Below, piece after piece: positions 33,662 to 43,104 of a DNA stretch of 64,000 nt. Each line of letters opens with the position of its first letter. Within the stretch, counting starts at the first letter, position 1. The notes below the pieces were generated by a model. The model saw only the letters and a program-made list of their open reading frames with translations. It was not told the DNA's origin and made no database searches. The stretch spans positions 1,240,001-1,304,000 of the forward strand of contig NZ_CP077077.1 in NCBI RefSeq assembly GCF_019139675.1, given 5' to 3'. This DNA is from Pseudomonas maumuensis. GTDB taxonomy: Bacteria; Pseudomonadota; Gammaproteobacteria; Pseudomonadales; Pseudomonadaceae. Made by a program: the position numbers and the translations under genes.

Positions 33662-34861
33662 TCAAACCGTACCGGCCGCGCGTAGGCGGGCAATGGCGGC
33701 TGCGTCGTAGCCCAGGCTGGCCAGTAGCGGGGCCGTGTGCTCGCCCAAGGCCGGCCCTACCCATTCGGCGGAGCCGGGGGTGTCGGACAGCTTGGGTACG
33801 ATGCCCGGCATCTTGAACGGCTTGCCATCCGGCAGGCGGGCCTGGAGGAACATCTCGCGGGCGAGGAATTGCGGATCGCCCAGCATGTCCTCGGCGGAGT
33901 AGATCCGGCTGGCGGGCACCTCGGCGTCGTTGAGCGCCTGCATCACTTTGTCCAGCGGCAGGCCGTTGGCCCAGCGGTCGATGACGCCGTACAGCTCGTC
34001 GCGGCGGGCGTCGCGGCCATCATTGGTCGCCAGGGCGGCATCATTGGCCAGGTCGTCACGGCCGATGGCCTGCATGAAGCGCTTGAAGATCGCATCGCCA
34101 TTGGCGCCGATCTGTACGTGCCGGCCATCGGCGGTGGTGTGGATGCATGAGGGGGTGATGCCCGGCATGATGTTGCCGGTGCGCTCGCGGATGAAACCGA
34201 ACACGTCGAATTCCGGCACCATGCTTTCCATCATGGCGAAGATCGCTTCGTACAGCGCCACATCCACCACTTGGCCGTCGCCACCGTTGACTTCGCGATG
34301 ACGTAGGGCCATCAGCGCGCCGATCACGCCCCACAGGGCGGCAATCGAGTCGCCGATGGAAATCCCCGTGCGCACTGGTGGGCGATCCTCGAAGCCGGTG
34401 ATGTAGCGCAGCCCGCCCATGGATTCGCCAACCGCGCCGAAGCCCGGCTGGTCCTTCATCGGCCCGGTCTGGCCGAAGCCCGACAGGCGCACCATCACCA
34501 GGCGCGGGTTGAGGGCGTGCAGCACATCCCAGCCCAAGCCGAGCTTCTCCAGCACGCCGGGGCGGAAGTTCTCGATCAGGATGTCGGCCTCGGCCAGCAG
34601 GCGCTTGAGCACCTCGCGGCCTTCTGGATGCTTGAGGTTGAGGGTCAGGGACTGCTTGTTGCGCGCTTGGACGAACCACCACAGTGACGTGCCCTCGTAC
34701 AGCTTGCGCCATTTGCGCAGCGGATCGCCGCCATCGGGCGATTCGACCTTGATCACCTCGGCACCGAACTCGGCACAGATCCGCGAGGCGAACGGGCCGG
34801 CGATCAAGGTACCGAGCTCGATGACTTTCAAGCCTGCGAGGGGTTTGCTGGGCGTTGTCAT
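33662..34861 (-). CDS. CaiB/BaiF family CoA-transferase
   Basis: 399-residue class III CoA-transferase. N-terminal LAGLKVIELGTLIAGPFASRICAEFGAEVIKVE is the family signature; the ISIGDSIAAL segment probably holds the catalytic aspartate. It transfers CoA between organic acids by an anhydride mechanism; substrates are unknown. There is no partner acyl-CoA dehydrogenase or lyase gene beside it. Start at 34861 (MTTPSKPLAG) rather than 34903. Confidence 0.9.
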   Translation of the reverse strand: MTTPSKPLAGLKVIELGTLIAGPFASRICAEFGAEVIKVESPDGGDPLRKWRKLYEGTSLWWFVQARNKQSLTLNLKHPEGREVLKRLLAEADILIENFRPGVLEKLGLGWDVLHALNPRLVMVRLSGFGQTGPMKDQPGFGAVGESMGGLRYITGFEDRPPVRTGISIGDSIAALWGVIGALMALRHREVNGGDGQVVDVALYEAIFAMMESMVPEFDVFGFIRERTGNIMPGITPSCIHTTADGRHVQIGANGDAIFKRFMQAIGRDDLANDAALATNDGRDARRDELYGVIDRWANGLPLDKVMQALNDAEVPASRIYSAEDMLGDPQFLAREMFLQARLPDGKPFKMPGIVPKLSDTPGSAEWVGPALGEHTAPLLASLGYDAAAIARLRAAGTV

Positions 34862-35002
34862 GGGGCATCCGTGGCGGCTGGGCGTGAGCGCAGGTTGTAT
34901 CACAGCTCGGCGGCGGCAGGTATATCGACGTTGTCTGATCCGACGCCGGCGCCTGGGATCAGTTAGACTGTGCGACTTTCTCTCGCAAGAAGCCTATTGC
35001 CC

Positions 35003-35545
35003 ATGGCCCAGCCGTCCACCACCTACAAGTTCGAACTGAATCTGACCGACCTCGACCGCGGCGTGTACGAGAACGTCCGCCAGACCATCGCCCGCCACCC
35101 TTCGGAAACCGAAGAGCGCATGGCCGTGCGCCTGCTGGGCTATGCCCTCTGGTACAACGAGCAACTGTCCTTCGGCCGTGGCCTGTCGGACGTCGATGAG
35201 GCGGCCCTGTGGGAAAAAAGCCTGGACGATCGCATCCTGCACTGGATCGAAGTCGGCCAGCCCGACGCCGACCGCCTGACCTGGTGCTCGCGGCGTACCG
35301 AGCGCACCAGCCTGCTGGCCTACGGCAGCCTCCGTGTGTGGGAGACCAAGGTGCTCGGCGCGGTCAAGGGCCTGAAGAACCTGAGCATTGCCGCCGTGCC
35401 GCAGGAAGTGCTGGAAACCCTCGCCACCGACATGCCGCGTACCATCAAGTGGGACGTGATGATCAGCGAAGGCACGGTGTTCGTCACCGACGACCGTGGC
35501 CAGCACGAAGTGCAGTTGCAATGGCTGCTTGGCGAGCGCGGCTGA
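35003..35545 (+). CDS. YaeQ family protein
   Basis: 180 residues, full length for YaeQ. Typical segments: YKFELNLTDLDRGVYENVRQTIARHPSETEERM at the start and the later WETKVLGAVKGL. YaeQ has a PD-(D/E)XK nuclease-like fold; its E. coli homologue was once linked to RfaH suppression, but its role is unsettled. 30 bp upstream of recJ on the same strand. Confidence 0.9.
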   Translation: MAQPSTTYKFELNLTDLDRGVYENVRQTIARHPSETEERMAVRLLGYALWYNEQLSFGRGLSDVDEAALWEKSLDDRILHWIEVGQPDADRLTWCSRRTERTSLLAYGSLRVWETKVLGAVKGLKNLSIAAVPQEVLETLATDMPRTIKWDVMISEGTVFVTDDRGQHEVQLQWLLGERG

Positions 35546-35575
35546 CCTGAAACAAAGCGGAATTGCGAAGACCCC

Positions 35576-37285
35576 ATGCGTATCGAACCACGTCCCCTGC
35601 CGTCGCCCCTGCCTTTGCTGGGCAACCTGCCACCCTTGCTGACCCGTCTGTATGCCGCCCGTGGCGTAGCGTCCGAGGTCGAGCTGGACAAGAGCCTGGC
35701 GCGTCTGCTGCCTTACCAGCAACTCAAGGGTATCGACGCGGCGGTGGAGCTGCTGGTCGAGGCGCTCGATCAGCGCCAGCGCATTCTCATCGTCGGCGAT
35801 TTCGATGCCGACGGTGCCACTGCCAGCACGGTCGGCGTGCTGGGCTTGCGCTTGCTGGGCGCGGCCCATGTCGACTACCTGGTGCCCAACCGCTTCGAGT
35901 ATGGCTATGGCCTGACCCCGGAGATCGTCGCGGTCGCGCTCGAGCGCCAGCCGCAATTGCTGATCACCGTGGACAACGGTATCTCCAGCGTCGATGGCGT
36001 GGCCGCGGCCAAGGCCGCCGGGCTCAAGGTGCTGGTCACCGACCATCACCTGCCGGGCGAGCAACTGCCGGCCGCCGACGCCATCGTCAATCCCAACCAG
36101 CCCGGTTGCGCGTTCCCGAGCAAGTCACTGGCCGGTGTCGGCGTGATCTTCTACGTGCTGATGGCCCTGCGTGCGCGGTTGCGCAGTCTGGGGCGCTACG
36201 AAACGCAGGCGCAGCCGAACATCGGCGAGTTGCTTGACCTGGTGGCGCTGGGCAGCGTCGCTGACGTGGTGCCGCTGGATGCCAACAACCGCATCCTGGT
36301 GCATCAGGGGCTGGAGCGGATCCGCGCCGGCCGCGCCCGCCCGGGGCTCAAGGCCATCCTCGAAGTGGCGCGGCGCGACCACAAGCGCATCACCTCCACT
36401 GACCTTGGTTTCATCCTCGGCCCTCGACTCAATGCCGCCGGGCGCCTGGACGACATGAGCCTGGGCATCGAATGCCTGTTGTGCGAAGACGCGGCGCTGG
36501 CGCTGGACATGGCCCAGCAGCTGGATGGCCTGAACCAGGACCGCAAGTCCATCGAGCAGGGCATGCAGCGCGAGGCTCTGGCCCAGCTCAAGGATCTGCC
36601 GGTCGAGTCCATGCCTTATGGCTTGTGCCTGTTCGACGCCGACTGGCACCAGGGGGTGATCGGCATCCTCGCTTCGCGCCTGAAAGAGCGTTACCACCGC
36701 CCGACCATTGCCTTTGCCGATGCGGGCGAAGGGGTGCTGAAGGGCTCGGCGCGTTCGGTGCCGGGGTTCCATATCCGTGATGCGCTGGACGCCGTTGCGG
36801 CGCGGCATCCGAGCTTGATCAGCAAGTTCGGTGGGCATGCCATGGCGGCAGGGCTGTCCTTGCCGGCCGAGAATTTCCCCGCGTTTGCCGAGGCGTTCGA
36901 CGACGAGGTACGGCGCCAGCTGCGTGAGGAAGACCTGACTGGGCGGTTGTTGTCGGATGGCACGTTGGCGGTGGAGGAGTTTCACCTGGACCTGGCGCGG
37001 GCGTTGCGCAATGCCGGGCCTTGGGGGCAGCACTTTCCCGAGCCGTTGTTCCACGGGGTGTTCCAGCTGGTCGAGCAGCGGGTCGTCGGGGAGCGGCATC
37101 TGAAAGTGGTGCTCAAGAGCGAGTGTGGGGCAGTGCGGTTGGATGGGATTGCCTTTGGGATTGACCGGGAGGTCTGGCCGAATCCTACTGTGCGGTGGGT
37201 GGAGTTGGCTTACAAGTTGGATGTGAATGAGTTTCGGGGGAATGAGAGTGTGCAGTTGATGATTGCGCATATGGAAGCGCGGTGA
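35576..37285 (+). CDS. recJ: single-stranded-DNA exonuclease RecJ
   Basis: 569-residue 5'-3' ssDNA exonuclease used in RecF-pathway recombination, mismatch and base-excision repair. DHH-family motifs: GDFDADGATAS at 74-84 (D75, D77, D79), VDNGIS, VTDHHLPG; DHHA1 motif GGHAMAAGLS near 425; OB-like C-terminal domain. Length is normal. The last 130 codons switch to G/T-rich synonymous usage (TTG, GTG, GGG), unlike the C-rich first part. Confidence 0.95.
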   Translation: MRIEPRPLPSPLPLLGNLPPLLTRLYAARGVASEVELDKSLARLLPYQQLKGIDAAVELLVEALDQRQRILIVGDFDADGATASTVGVLGLRLLGAAHVDYLVPNRFEYGYGLTPEIVAVALERQPQLLITVDNGISSVDGVAAAKAAGLKVLVTDHHLPGEQLPAADAIVNPNQPGCAFPSKSLAGVGVIFYVLMALRARLRSLGRYETQAQPNIGELLDLVALGSVADVVPLDANNRILVHQGLERIRAGRARPGLKAILEVARRDHKRITSTDLGFILGPRLNAAGRLDDMSLGIECLLCEDAALALDMAQQLDGLNQDRKSIEQGMQREALAQLKDLPVESMPYGLCLFDADWHQGVIGILASRLKERYHRPTIAFADAGEGVLKGSARSVPGFHIRDALDAVAARHPSLISKFGGHAMAAGLSLPAENFPAFAEAFDDEVRRQLREEDLTGRLLSDGTLAVEEFHLDLARALRNAGPWGQHFPEPLFHGVFQLVEQRVVGERHLKVVLKSECGAVRLDGIAFGIDREVWPNPTVRWVELAYKLDVNEFRGNESVQLMIAHMEAR

Positions 37286-37335
37286 TCTTTTTTTGAGGTT
37301 TTGGTTGTTTTGAAGTTGTATGCGCATTCATTTGC

Positions 37336-38046
37336 GATGTCGACGCTTATTCACCTTTCCGCCCTTACGGCGGCTTACTTTGGTCTTGGCCAAAGTAAGC
37401 AAAGCCGTTGCGCTCCATTCATCCGGCCCTCCGCTTCGCTCCGGGTCCCCTCACTCCGGCCTTGCTCCCGGGAGGACCGCGCTGAACGCCCCATCCTGGG
37501 GCGCAGCGCTTGACGGGCATCCATGCCCGTCACCTCCCTCCGCAAGACCTGCGTTCGGCCTCCTGAAGTCGCGAAGTTACGGGCGGCGCCTGCACTAACG
37601 CAGCTAGTCGCTAGTTGCCATTGTGGGAACTTTAGATCACCACCGCGGGTCAAGCCCGCTCCCACGATAGTTTAACTATCATTCAGCGTGGGAGCGGGCT
37701 TGACCGGCGATGGTGTAATGAAGAACAACACTTTATCCACTAATAAACCAAAATATCTGCTCTTGATCTTGCTTCTAAGTGCGCGATAGTTCAGGCGACA
37801 CAAGTTGCGACTTCAGGAGGCCGAGTGGAGTTCTTGCGTAGTGGGGCGACGGCCATGGATGGCCGTCGAGCGCTGCGCCCCAGGATGGGGCGTTCAGCGC
37901 GGTACCCACGGGAGCAAGAACGGAGCGAGGGAACCCCGGAGCGAAGCGTAGGGGCCGTATGAACGGAGCCGAACGGTTTTGCCTACTTTTGTCAAGACAA
38001 AAGTAGGTCGCCGTAAAGGCGAAAGGGTGACTAAATGTCGACATCT
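37336..38046. repeat. long inverted repeat of a 240-bp intergenic element flanking a REP pair
   Basis: Left arm about 37336-37576 and right arm about 37808-38046 are reverse complements at roughly 80% by eye; shared blocks include ACCGCGCTGAACGCCCCATC, CGGCCTCCTGAAGTCGC and TACGCTTCGCTCCGG-like segments. Each arm contains its own hairpin (TTACTTTGG..CCAAAGTAA; CTACTTTTG..CAAAAGTAG). The centre (about 37577-37807) holds a REP pair (37644-37665 and 37688-37709) around GATAGTT-T-AACTATC. Short ORFs in the arms are by-products. This covers the whole gap between recJ and the TetR gene. Confidence 0.85.
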
Positions 38047-38108
38047 TCTACGAATACGCTCACAAAAACCAAAACAATCGCCCCGAACGCGACCCAGAAC
38101 CCGAACCC

Positions 38109-38738
38109 TTACCCCCGAAACGCCCGAATAAAAACCCCCACAGCCTCCCGCACATGCGCCTCAGCCTCATCCCCCTCCAGCGCCGGCGAGCACCCCAGCA
38201 GCAACCGATAATCCGGCGCCCCCTTCACCAGGCAGAAGAAATGCTCCGCCGCCTGCAACGGGTTGTCGATCCGCAACAACCCCCGCTGGTCGACACACCG
38301 CAGCAACGCCTCCATCCCGCTCATCACCCGCTTGGGCCCCGCCGCGTAGAAGTACTGGCCAAACCCAGGATCCTGGCTGCCCAGGGCAAAAATCAGGCGG
38401 CTCAGCTTGACGGCCTCATCGCTGCTGATCAAAGCCTGGAAGCCACGAGCAATGTTCAGCAGCACGTCTTCCACCGCCGCGCCTTCGGGGTACTCGAACA
38501 TCAGGTCAGGTAACTGGTTCTGACAGGTAGCCATGACCGCCGCGCCGAACAGCGTCTGCTTGTCGGTGAAGTGGCTGTAGACGGTGAGCTTCGAAACACC
38601 TGCCGCCGCAGCGACCGCATCCATGCTGGTGTTGGCATAGCCAAGGCTGAGGAACAGGTGCTTGGCGGCTTCGAGGATGGCCTCGCGCTTGGCCAGATCC
38701 TTGGGCCGACCGGGGCCGATGGGTGCGTCGTTGGACAT
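38109..38738 (-). CDS. TetR/AcrR family transcriptional regulator
   Basis: 209 residues. N-terminal helix-turn-helix (about 15-60; AKREAILEAAKHLFLSLGYANTSMDAVAAAAGVSKLTVYSHFTDK) and a larger ligand-binding C-terminal domain. Divergent from the RND efflux pair with a palindrome between, so it probably represses the pump and itself. Start uncertain: ATGs at 38738, 38750 and 38768 are all in frame; I use 38738. The 3' part is G/T-rich on its coding strand, mirroring recJ across the repeat. Confidence 0.9.
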   Translation of the reverse strand: MSNDAPIGPGRPKDLAKREAILEAAKHLFLSLGYANTSMDAVAAAAGVSKLTVYSHFTDKQTLFGAAVMATCQNQLPDLMFEYPEGAAVEDVLLNIARGFQALISSDEAVKLSRLIFALGSQDPGFGQYFYAAGPKRVMSGMEALLRCVDQRGLLRIDNPLQAAEHFFCLVKGAPDYRLLLGCSPALEGDEAEAHVREAVGVFIRAFRG

Positions 38739-38870
38739 GAGGGACCGCATTCTCTGTGAAAGGGGCACATCTTACCGGGTCCGGGGGCGGTCGGCTGCAG
38801 CGTACGTCGCACCACTAAATATCGATTTTCTCTGAAGCGCCTGCTTCCCCGACCCGATTCGCTGACTTAA

Positions 38871-38886
38871 TATACTCGCCAGTATA
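38871..38886. promoter_or_regulatory. probable TetR operator overlapping the RND promoter
   Basis: Perfect palindrome TATACT-CGCC-AGTATA, 37 bp before the adaptor gene and 133 bp from the regulator start. The TATACT half can also serve as a -10 box, so binding would block transcription. Spacing and size fit TetR-family dimers. Confidence 0.6.
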
Positions 38887-38922
38887 AATATTCGATGCGC
38901 CCTCTGCCAAAGGTCATTCATC

Positions 38923-40023
38923 ATGTTGCGTCGTGCGTTGTCCCTCGCCCTGCCGGCCGTTGCCGTGCTGCTGCTCACCGCCTGCGGCCAGGAGGCCGCG
39001 CCACCCGCCGCGCCGCGTCCGGCACTGGTGGTCCAACCCCAGCCGGCCGGGGCATCCGCCGACAGTTACCCGGGCGAGGTGCGGGCGCGTTTCGAGCCTG
39101 AACTGGCGTTCCGTATCGGAGGCAAGGTCAGCAAACGCCTGGTGGAGGAGGGGCAGCGGGTCAAGGCCGAGCAGCCGCTGGCCGAACTCGACCCGCAGGA
39201 CGTGCGCCTGCAACTGGAGGCCAACCGCGCCCAGTTGGCGGCGGCCGAGGCCAACCTGGCGCTGGTGCGTGCCGAGCGCGACCGCTATCAGAAGCTGCTG
39301 GATCGGCAGATGGTCAGCCATTCCCAGTTCGACAATGCCGAGAACCTCTACCGCGCCGGCATGGCCCGCCTGAAGCAGGCCAAGGCCGAGTACGAGGTGG
39401 CGGGCAACCAGGCCGAGTACGCCGTGTTGCGCGCCCCCCAGGCTGGCGTGATCGCCAAGCGCCAGGTCGAGGTGGGCCAGGTGGTGGCGGCAGGGCAGAC
39501 CGTGTTCACGCTTGCCGCCGATGGTGAGCGCGAAGTGGCCATCGGCCTGCCGGAGCAACAGTTCGCCCGCTTTGCCGTCGGGCAGACGGTCAGCGTGGAG
39601 CTGTGGTCGCACCCGAACCAGCGTTTCGAAGGGCGGATCCGCGAGCTTTCCCCGGCAGCGGACCCACGTTCGCGCACCTTTGCCGCGCGCATCGCCTTTA
39701 CCTCCAACGCCACCCCGGCCGAATTGGGCCAGAGCGCGCGGGTGTTCATCGACCACGCCGAACGCTCGCCGCTGGCGGTGCCGCTGTCGGCGGTGACCGC
39801 CGAAGCGGGGCAGGCCTATGTCTGGCGGGTTGGCAAGGACAACCGCCTGGAGCGCGCCACCGTGCGCCTCGGTGCCTATGGCGCGGACAGCGTGCCGGTT
39901 CTCGAAGGTCTGCAGGCTGGTGACTGGGTGGTTGCCGCCGGTGGCCACGTGCTGCGCGAGGGGCAACAGGTGCGGCCTGTGGACCGCAGCAACCGCGAAG
40001 TGAACCTGGCGGCCAAGGAGTAA
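38923..40023 (+). CDS. RND efflux periplasmic adaptor (membrane-fusion) lipoprotein
   Basis: 366 residues. Lipoprotein signal with lipobox LLTAC (C21). Barrel-sandwich halves (about 47-80 and 165-195), a coiled-coil alpha hairpin (about 90-160; rich in A, E, L, R) and a beta-barrel domain (about 200-280). It bridges the inner-membrane RND pump to an outer-membrane channel. Followed after 6 bp by the pump gene. Confidence 0.92.
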   Translation: MLRRALSLALPAVAVLLLTACGQEAAPPAAPRPALVVQPQPAGASADSYPGEVRARFEPELAFRIGGKVSKRLVEEGQRVKAEQPLAELDPQDVRLQLEANRAQLAAAEANLALVRAERDRYQKLLDRQMVSHSQFDNAENLYRAGMARLKQAKAEYEVAGNQAEYAVLRAPQAGVIAKRQVEVGQVVAAGQTVFTLAADGEREVAIGLPEQQFARFAVGQTVSVELWSHPNQRFEGRIRELSPAADPRSRTFAARIAFTSNATPAELGQSARVFIDHAERSPLAVPLSAVTAEAGQAYVWRVGKDNRLERATVRLGAYGADSVPVLEGLQAGDWVVAAGGHVLREGQQVRPVDRSNREVNLAAKE

Positions 40024-40029
40024 GTCCCG

Positions 40030-43000
40030 ATGGGTTTCAACCTTTCCGCCTGGGCGCTGCGCAATCGCCAGATCGTGTTGTTCTTGATGATCCTGCTGGC
40101 AGCGATCGGCGCCATGTCCTACACCAAGCTGGGGCAGAGCGAGGATCCTCCGTTCACCTTCAAGGCTATGGTCATCCGTACCTTGTGGCCGGGTGCGACC
40201 GCCGAGGAGGTGTCGCGCCAGGTCACCGAGCGCATCGAGAAGAAACTCATGGAGACCGGTGAGTACGAGAAGATCGTCTCGTTCTCTCGCCCCGGCGAGT
40301 CCCAGGTCACCTTCATGGCCCGCGACTCGATGCATTCGGCGGACATCCCCGAGCTGTGGTACCAGATCCGCAAGAAAGTTGCGGACATCAAGCACACCCT
40401 GCCGCCTGAAGCGCAGGGGGCGTTCTTCAACGACGAGTTCGGCACCACCTTCGGCAATATCTACGCCCTGACCGGCGCCGGCTTCGACTACGCCGTGCTC
40501 AAGGACTACGCCGACCGTATCCAGATCCAGCTGCAGCGGGTCAAGGACGTGGGCAAGGTGGAACTGATCGGCCTGCAGGACGAGAAAATCTGGATCGAAC
40601 TGTCCAACGTCAAGCTGGCCACCCTTGGGGTGCCGCTCGCCGCCGTGCAGCAGGCGCTGCGCGAACAGAACGCGGTAAGTACCGCGGGCTTCTTCGAAAC
40701 CCCCAGTGAGCGCCTGCAACTGAGGGTCAGTGGGCGCTTCGACAGCGTCGAGCAGATTCGCCAGTTCCCTATCCGCATCGGTGATCGCACCTTCCGCATC
40801 GGCGACGTCGCCGAGGTGCAACGCGGCTTCAACGATCCGCCCGCGCCGCGTATGCGCTTCATGGGTGAAGACGCCATCGGGCTGGCGGTGTCGATGAAGG
40901 ACGGCGGTGACATCCTGGTGCTCGGCAAGGCCTTGGAAGGCGAGTTCGCCCGGCTGGCGCAGAGCCTGCCGGCAGGCATGGAACTGCGCAAGGTGTCCGA
41001 CCAGCCGGCGGCGGTGAAAGCCGGGGTTGGCGAGTTCGTCCAGGTGCTGGTCGAGGCCCTGGCCATCGTCCTGCTGGTGAGCTTCTTCTCCCTGGGCCTG
41101 CGCACTGGCCTGGTGGTGGCACTGGCGATCCCGCTGGTGCTGGCCATGACCTTCGCTGCCATGCACTACTTCGGCATCGGCCTGCACAAGATCTCGCTGG
41201 GGGCGTTGGTGCTGGCCCTGGGCCTGCTGGTGGATGACGCGATCATCGCGGTGGAAATGATGGCGATCAAGATGGAGCAGGGCTACGACCGGCTCAAAGC
41301 GGCGAGCTACGCTTGGACCAGCACGGCGTTCCCGATGCTCACCGGTACCCTGATCACCGCGGCGGGCTTCCTGCCGATCGCCACGGCGGCCTCGAGCACT
41401 GGGGAATACACCCGTTCGATCTTCCAGGTGGTGACCATTGCCTTGCTGACCTCCTGGGTCGCCGCAGTGGTGTTCGTGCCCTACCTGGGCGAGCGTCTGC
41501 TGCCGGACCTGGCCAAGCTCCACGCCGCCCGCCACGGCGCCGATGGGCGTGCTCCCGACCCTTACGCCACACCGTTCTATCAGCGCGTCAGGCGCGTGGT
41601 GGAGTGGTGTGTGCGGCGGCGCAAGACGGTGATCGTGCTGACCATTGCCGCGTTCGTCGGCAGCATCCTGTTGTTCCGCTTCGTGCCGCAGCAGTTCTTC
41701 CCGGCCTCCGGGCGTCCGGAGCTGATGGTCGACCTGAAACTGGCCGAAGGCGCTTCGCTGAACAACACGACCGAGCGCGTCAAGCAGTTGGAGGCCTTGC
41801 TCAAGCAGCAGGATGGTATCGCCAACTACGTCGCCTACGTCGGCACCGGCTCGCCACGCTTCTACCTGCCGCTGGACCAGCAACTGCCGGCGGCGAGCTT
41901 TGCCCAGTTCGTGGTGCTGGCCAAGTCGCTGGAGGACCGTGAGCGTCTGCGTAGCTGGCTGATCGGCACCCTGGACCAGCAGTTCCCCGACTTGCGCTCG
42001 CGGGTCACGCGTCTTGAGAACGGCCCGCCCGTGGGCTATCCGGTGCAGTTCCGCGTCACCGGCGAGCACATCGAGAAGGTCCGCGCCCTGGCCCGCGAGG
42101 TGGCGGCTAAGGTGCGCGAAAACCCCCATGTGGTCAACGTCCACCTGGATTGGGAGGAGCCGAGCAAGGCGGTGTACCTGGACATCGACCAGGATCGAGC
42201 CCGGGCCTTGGGGGTGAGTACCGCGCACTTGTCGAGTTTCTTGCAGAGTTCGCTGACCGGCAGCACTGTCAGCCAGTACCGCGAGGACAACGAGCTGATC
42301 GAGATTCTCCTGCGCGGTACGCCAGAGGAGCGACGCGAGCTGGGCAACCTGGGCAGCCTGGCGGTGCCCACCGACAACGGCCAGAGCGTGGCCCTGTCGC
42401 AGGTGGCGACCCTGGAGTACGGCTTCGAGGAAGGCATCATCTGGCACCGTGGCCGCCTGCCCACGGTCACCGTGCGCGCCGACATCTACGACAAGGAGCA
42501 GCCGGCGACCCTGGTCAAGCAGATCCAGCCGACGCTGGCGCAGATCAAGGACGAGCTGCCAGATGGCTACCTGCTGGAGGTGGGGGGCACGGTGGAGGAT
42601 TCCGAGCGTGGCCAGCGTTCGGTGAACGCCGGCATGCCGCTGTTCATCGTGGTGGTGCTGAGCCTGCTGATGATCCAGCTGCGCAGTTTCTCGCGGATGT
42701 TCATGGTGTTTCTCACCGCGCCCCTCGGGCTGATCGGCGTGACCCTGTTCCTGCTGGTATTCCGCCAGCCGTTCGGGTTCGTCGCCATGCTCGGCACCAT
42801 CGCCCTGGCCGGCATGATCATGCGCAACTCGGTGATTCTGGTGGATCAGATCGAACAGGACATCGCCGCGGGGATGGAGCGTTGGCAGGCGATCATCGAG
42901 GCCACGGTGCGGCGTTTCCGGCCGATCGTGCTGACCGCGCTGGCGGCGGTGCTGGCGATGATTCCGTTGTCCCGCAGCGTGTTCTACGGGCCGATGGCGG

Positions 43001-43095
43001 TGGCCATCATGGGCGGCTTGATCGTCGCCACGGTGCTGACCCTGCTGTTCCTGCCGGCGCTGTATGCGGCGTGGTTCAGGGTCAAGAAAAACTGA
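40030..43095 (+). CDS. RND efflux inner-membrane permease
   Basis: 1021 residues, twelve-helix RND architecture with two large periplasmic loops (about 35-330 and 560-860). The proton-relay aspartates in TM4 are present as D402-D403 (GLLVDDAIIAVEMM). It resembles the HAE-type multidrug pumps nearer TriC/VexF-like members than MexB. There is no outer-membrane channel gene downstream, so it probably uses a shared OprM/TolC-like protein. Substrates unknown. Confidence 0.92.
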   Translation: MGFNLSAWALRNRQIVLFLMILLAAIGAMSYTKLGQSEDPPFTFKAMVIRTLWPGATAEEVSRQVTERIEKKLMETGEYEKIVSFSRPGESQVTFMARDSMHSADIPELWYQIRKKVADIKHTLPPEAQGAFFNDEFGTTFGNIYALTGAGFDYAVLKDYADRIQIQLQRVKDVGKVELIGLQDEKIWIELSNVKLATLGVPLAAVQQALREQNAVSTAGFFETPSERLQLRVSGRFDSVEQIRQFPIRIGDRTFRIGDVAEVQRGFNDPPAPRMRFMGEDAIGLAVSMKDGGDILVLGKALEGEFARLAQSLPAGMELRKVSDQPAAVKAGVGEFVQVLVEALAIVLLVSFFSLGLRTGLVVALAIPLVLAMTFAAMHYFGIGLHKISLGALVLALGLLVDDAIIAVEMMAIKMEQGYDRLKAASYAWTSTAFPMLTGTLITAAGFLPIATAASSTGEYTRSIFQVVTIALLTSWVAAVVFVPYLGERLLPDLAKLHAARHGADGRAPDPYATPFYQRVRRVVEWCVRRRKTVIVLTIAAFVGSILLFRFVPQQFFPASGRPELMVDLKLAEGASLNNTTERVKQLEALLKQQDGIANYVAYVGTGSPRFYLPLDQQLPAASFAQFVVLAKSLEDRERLRSWLIGTLDQQFPDLRSRVTRLENGPPVGYPVQFRVTGEHIEKVRALAREVAAKVRENPHVVNVHLDWEEPSKAVYLDIDQDRARALGVSTAHLSSFLQSSLTGSTVSQYREDNELIEILLRGTPEERRELGNLGSLAVPTDNGQSVALSQVATLEYGFEEGIIWHRGRLPTVTVRADIYDKEQPATLVKQIQPTLAQIKDELPDGYLLEVGGTVEDSERGQRSVNAGMPLFIVVVLSLLMIQLRSFSRMFMVFLTAPLGLIGVTLFLLVFRQPFGFVAMLGTIALAGMIMRNSVILVDQIEQDIAAGMERWQAIIEATVRRFRPIVLTALAAVLAMIPLSRSVFYGPMAVAIMGGLIVATVLTLLFLPALYAAWFRVKKN

Positions 43096-43104
43096 GGAAC
43101 GAGC

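Noticed and set aside
37577..37807. Chromosome dimer-resolution (dif) site, suggested by the skew flip
   Set aside because: I see no 28-base sequence with XerC/XerD-like half-sites here, and the skew change is local and follows gene direction.
37301..38044. Short ORFs in both strands of the recJ-TetR gap (for example 37301-37513 and 37775-38044)
   Set aside because: They lie in the repeat arms, resemble each other only because the arms are copies, and have no ribosome-binding sites; they are by-products of the repeat.
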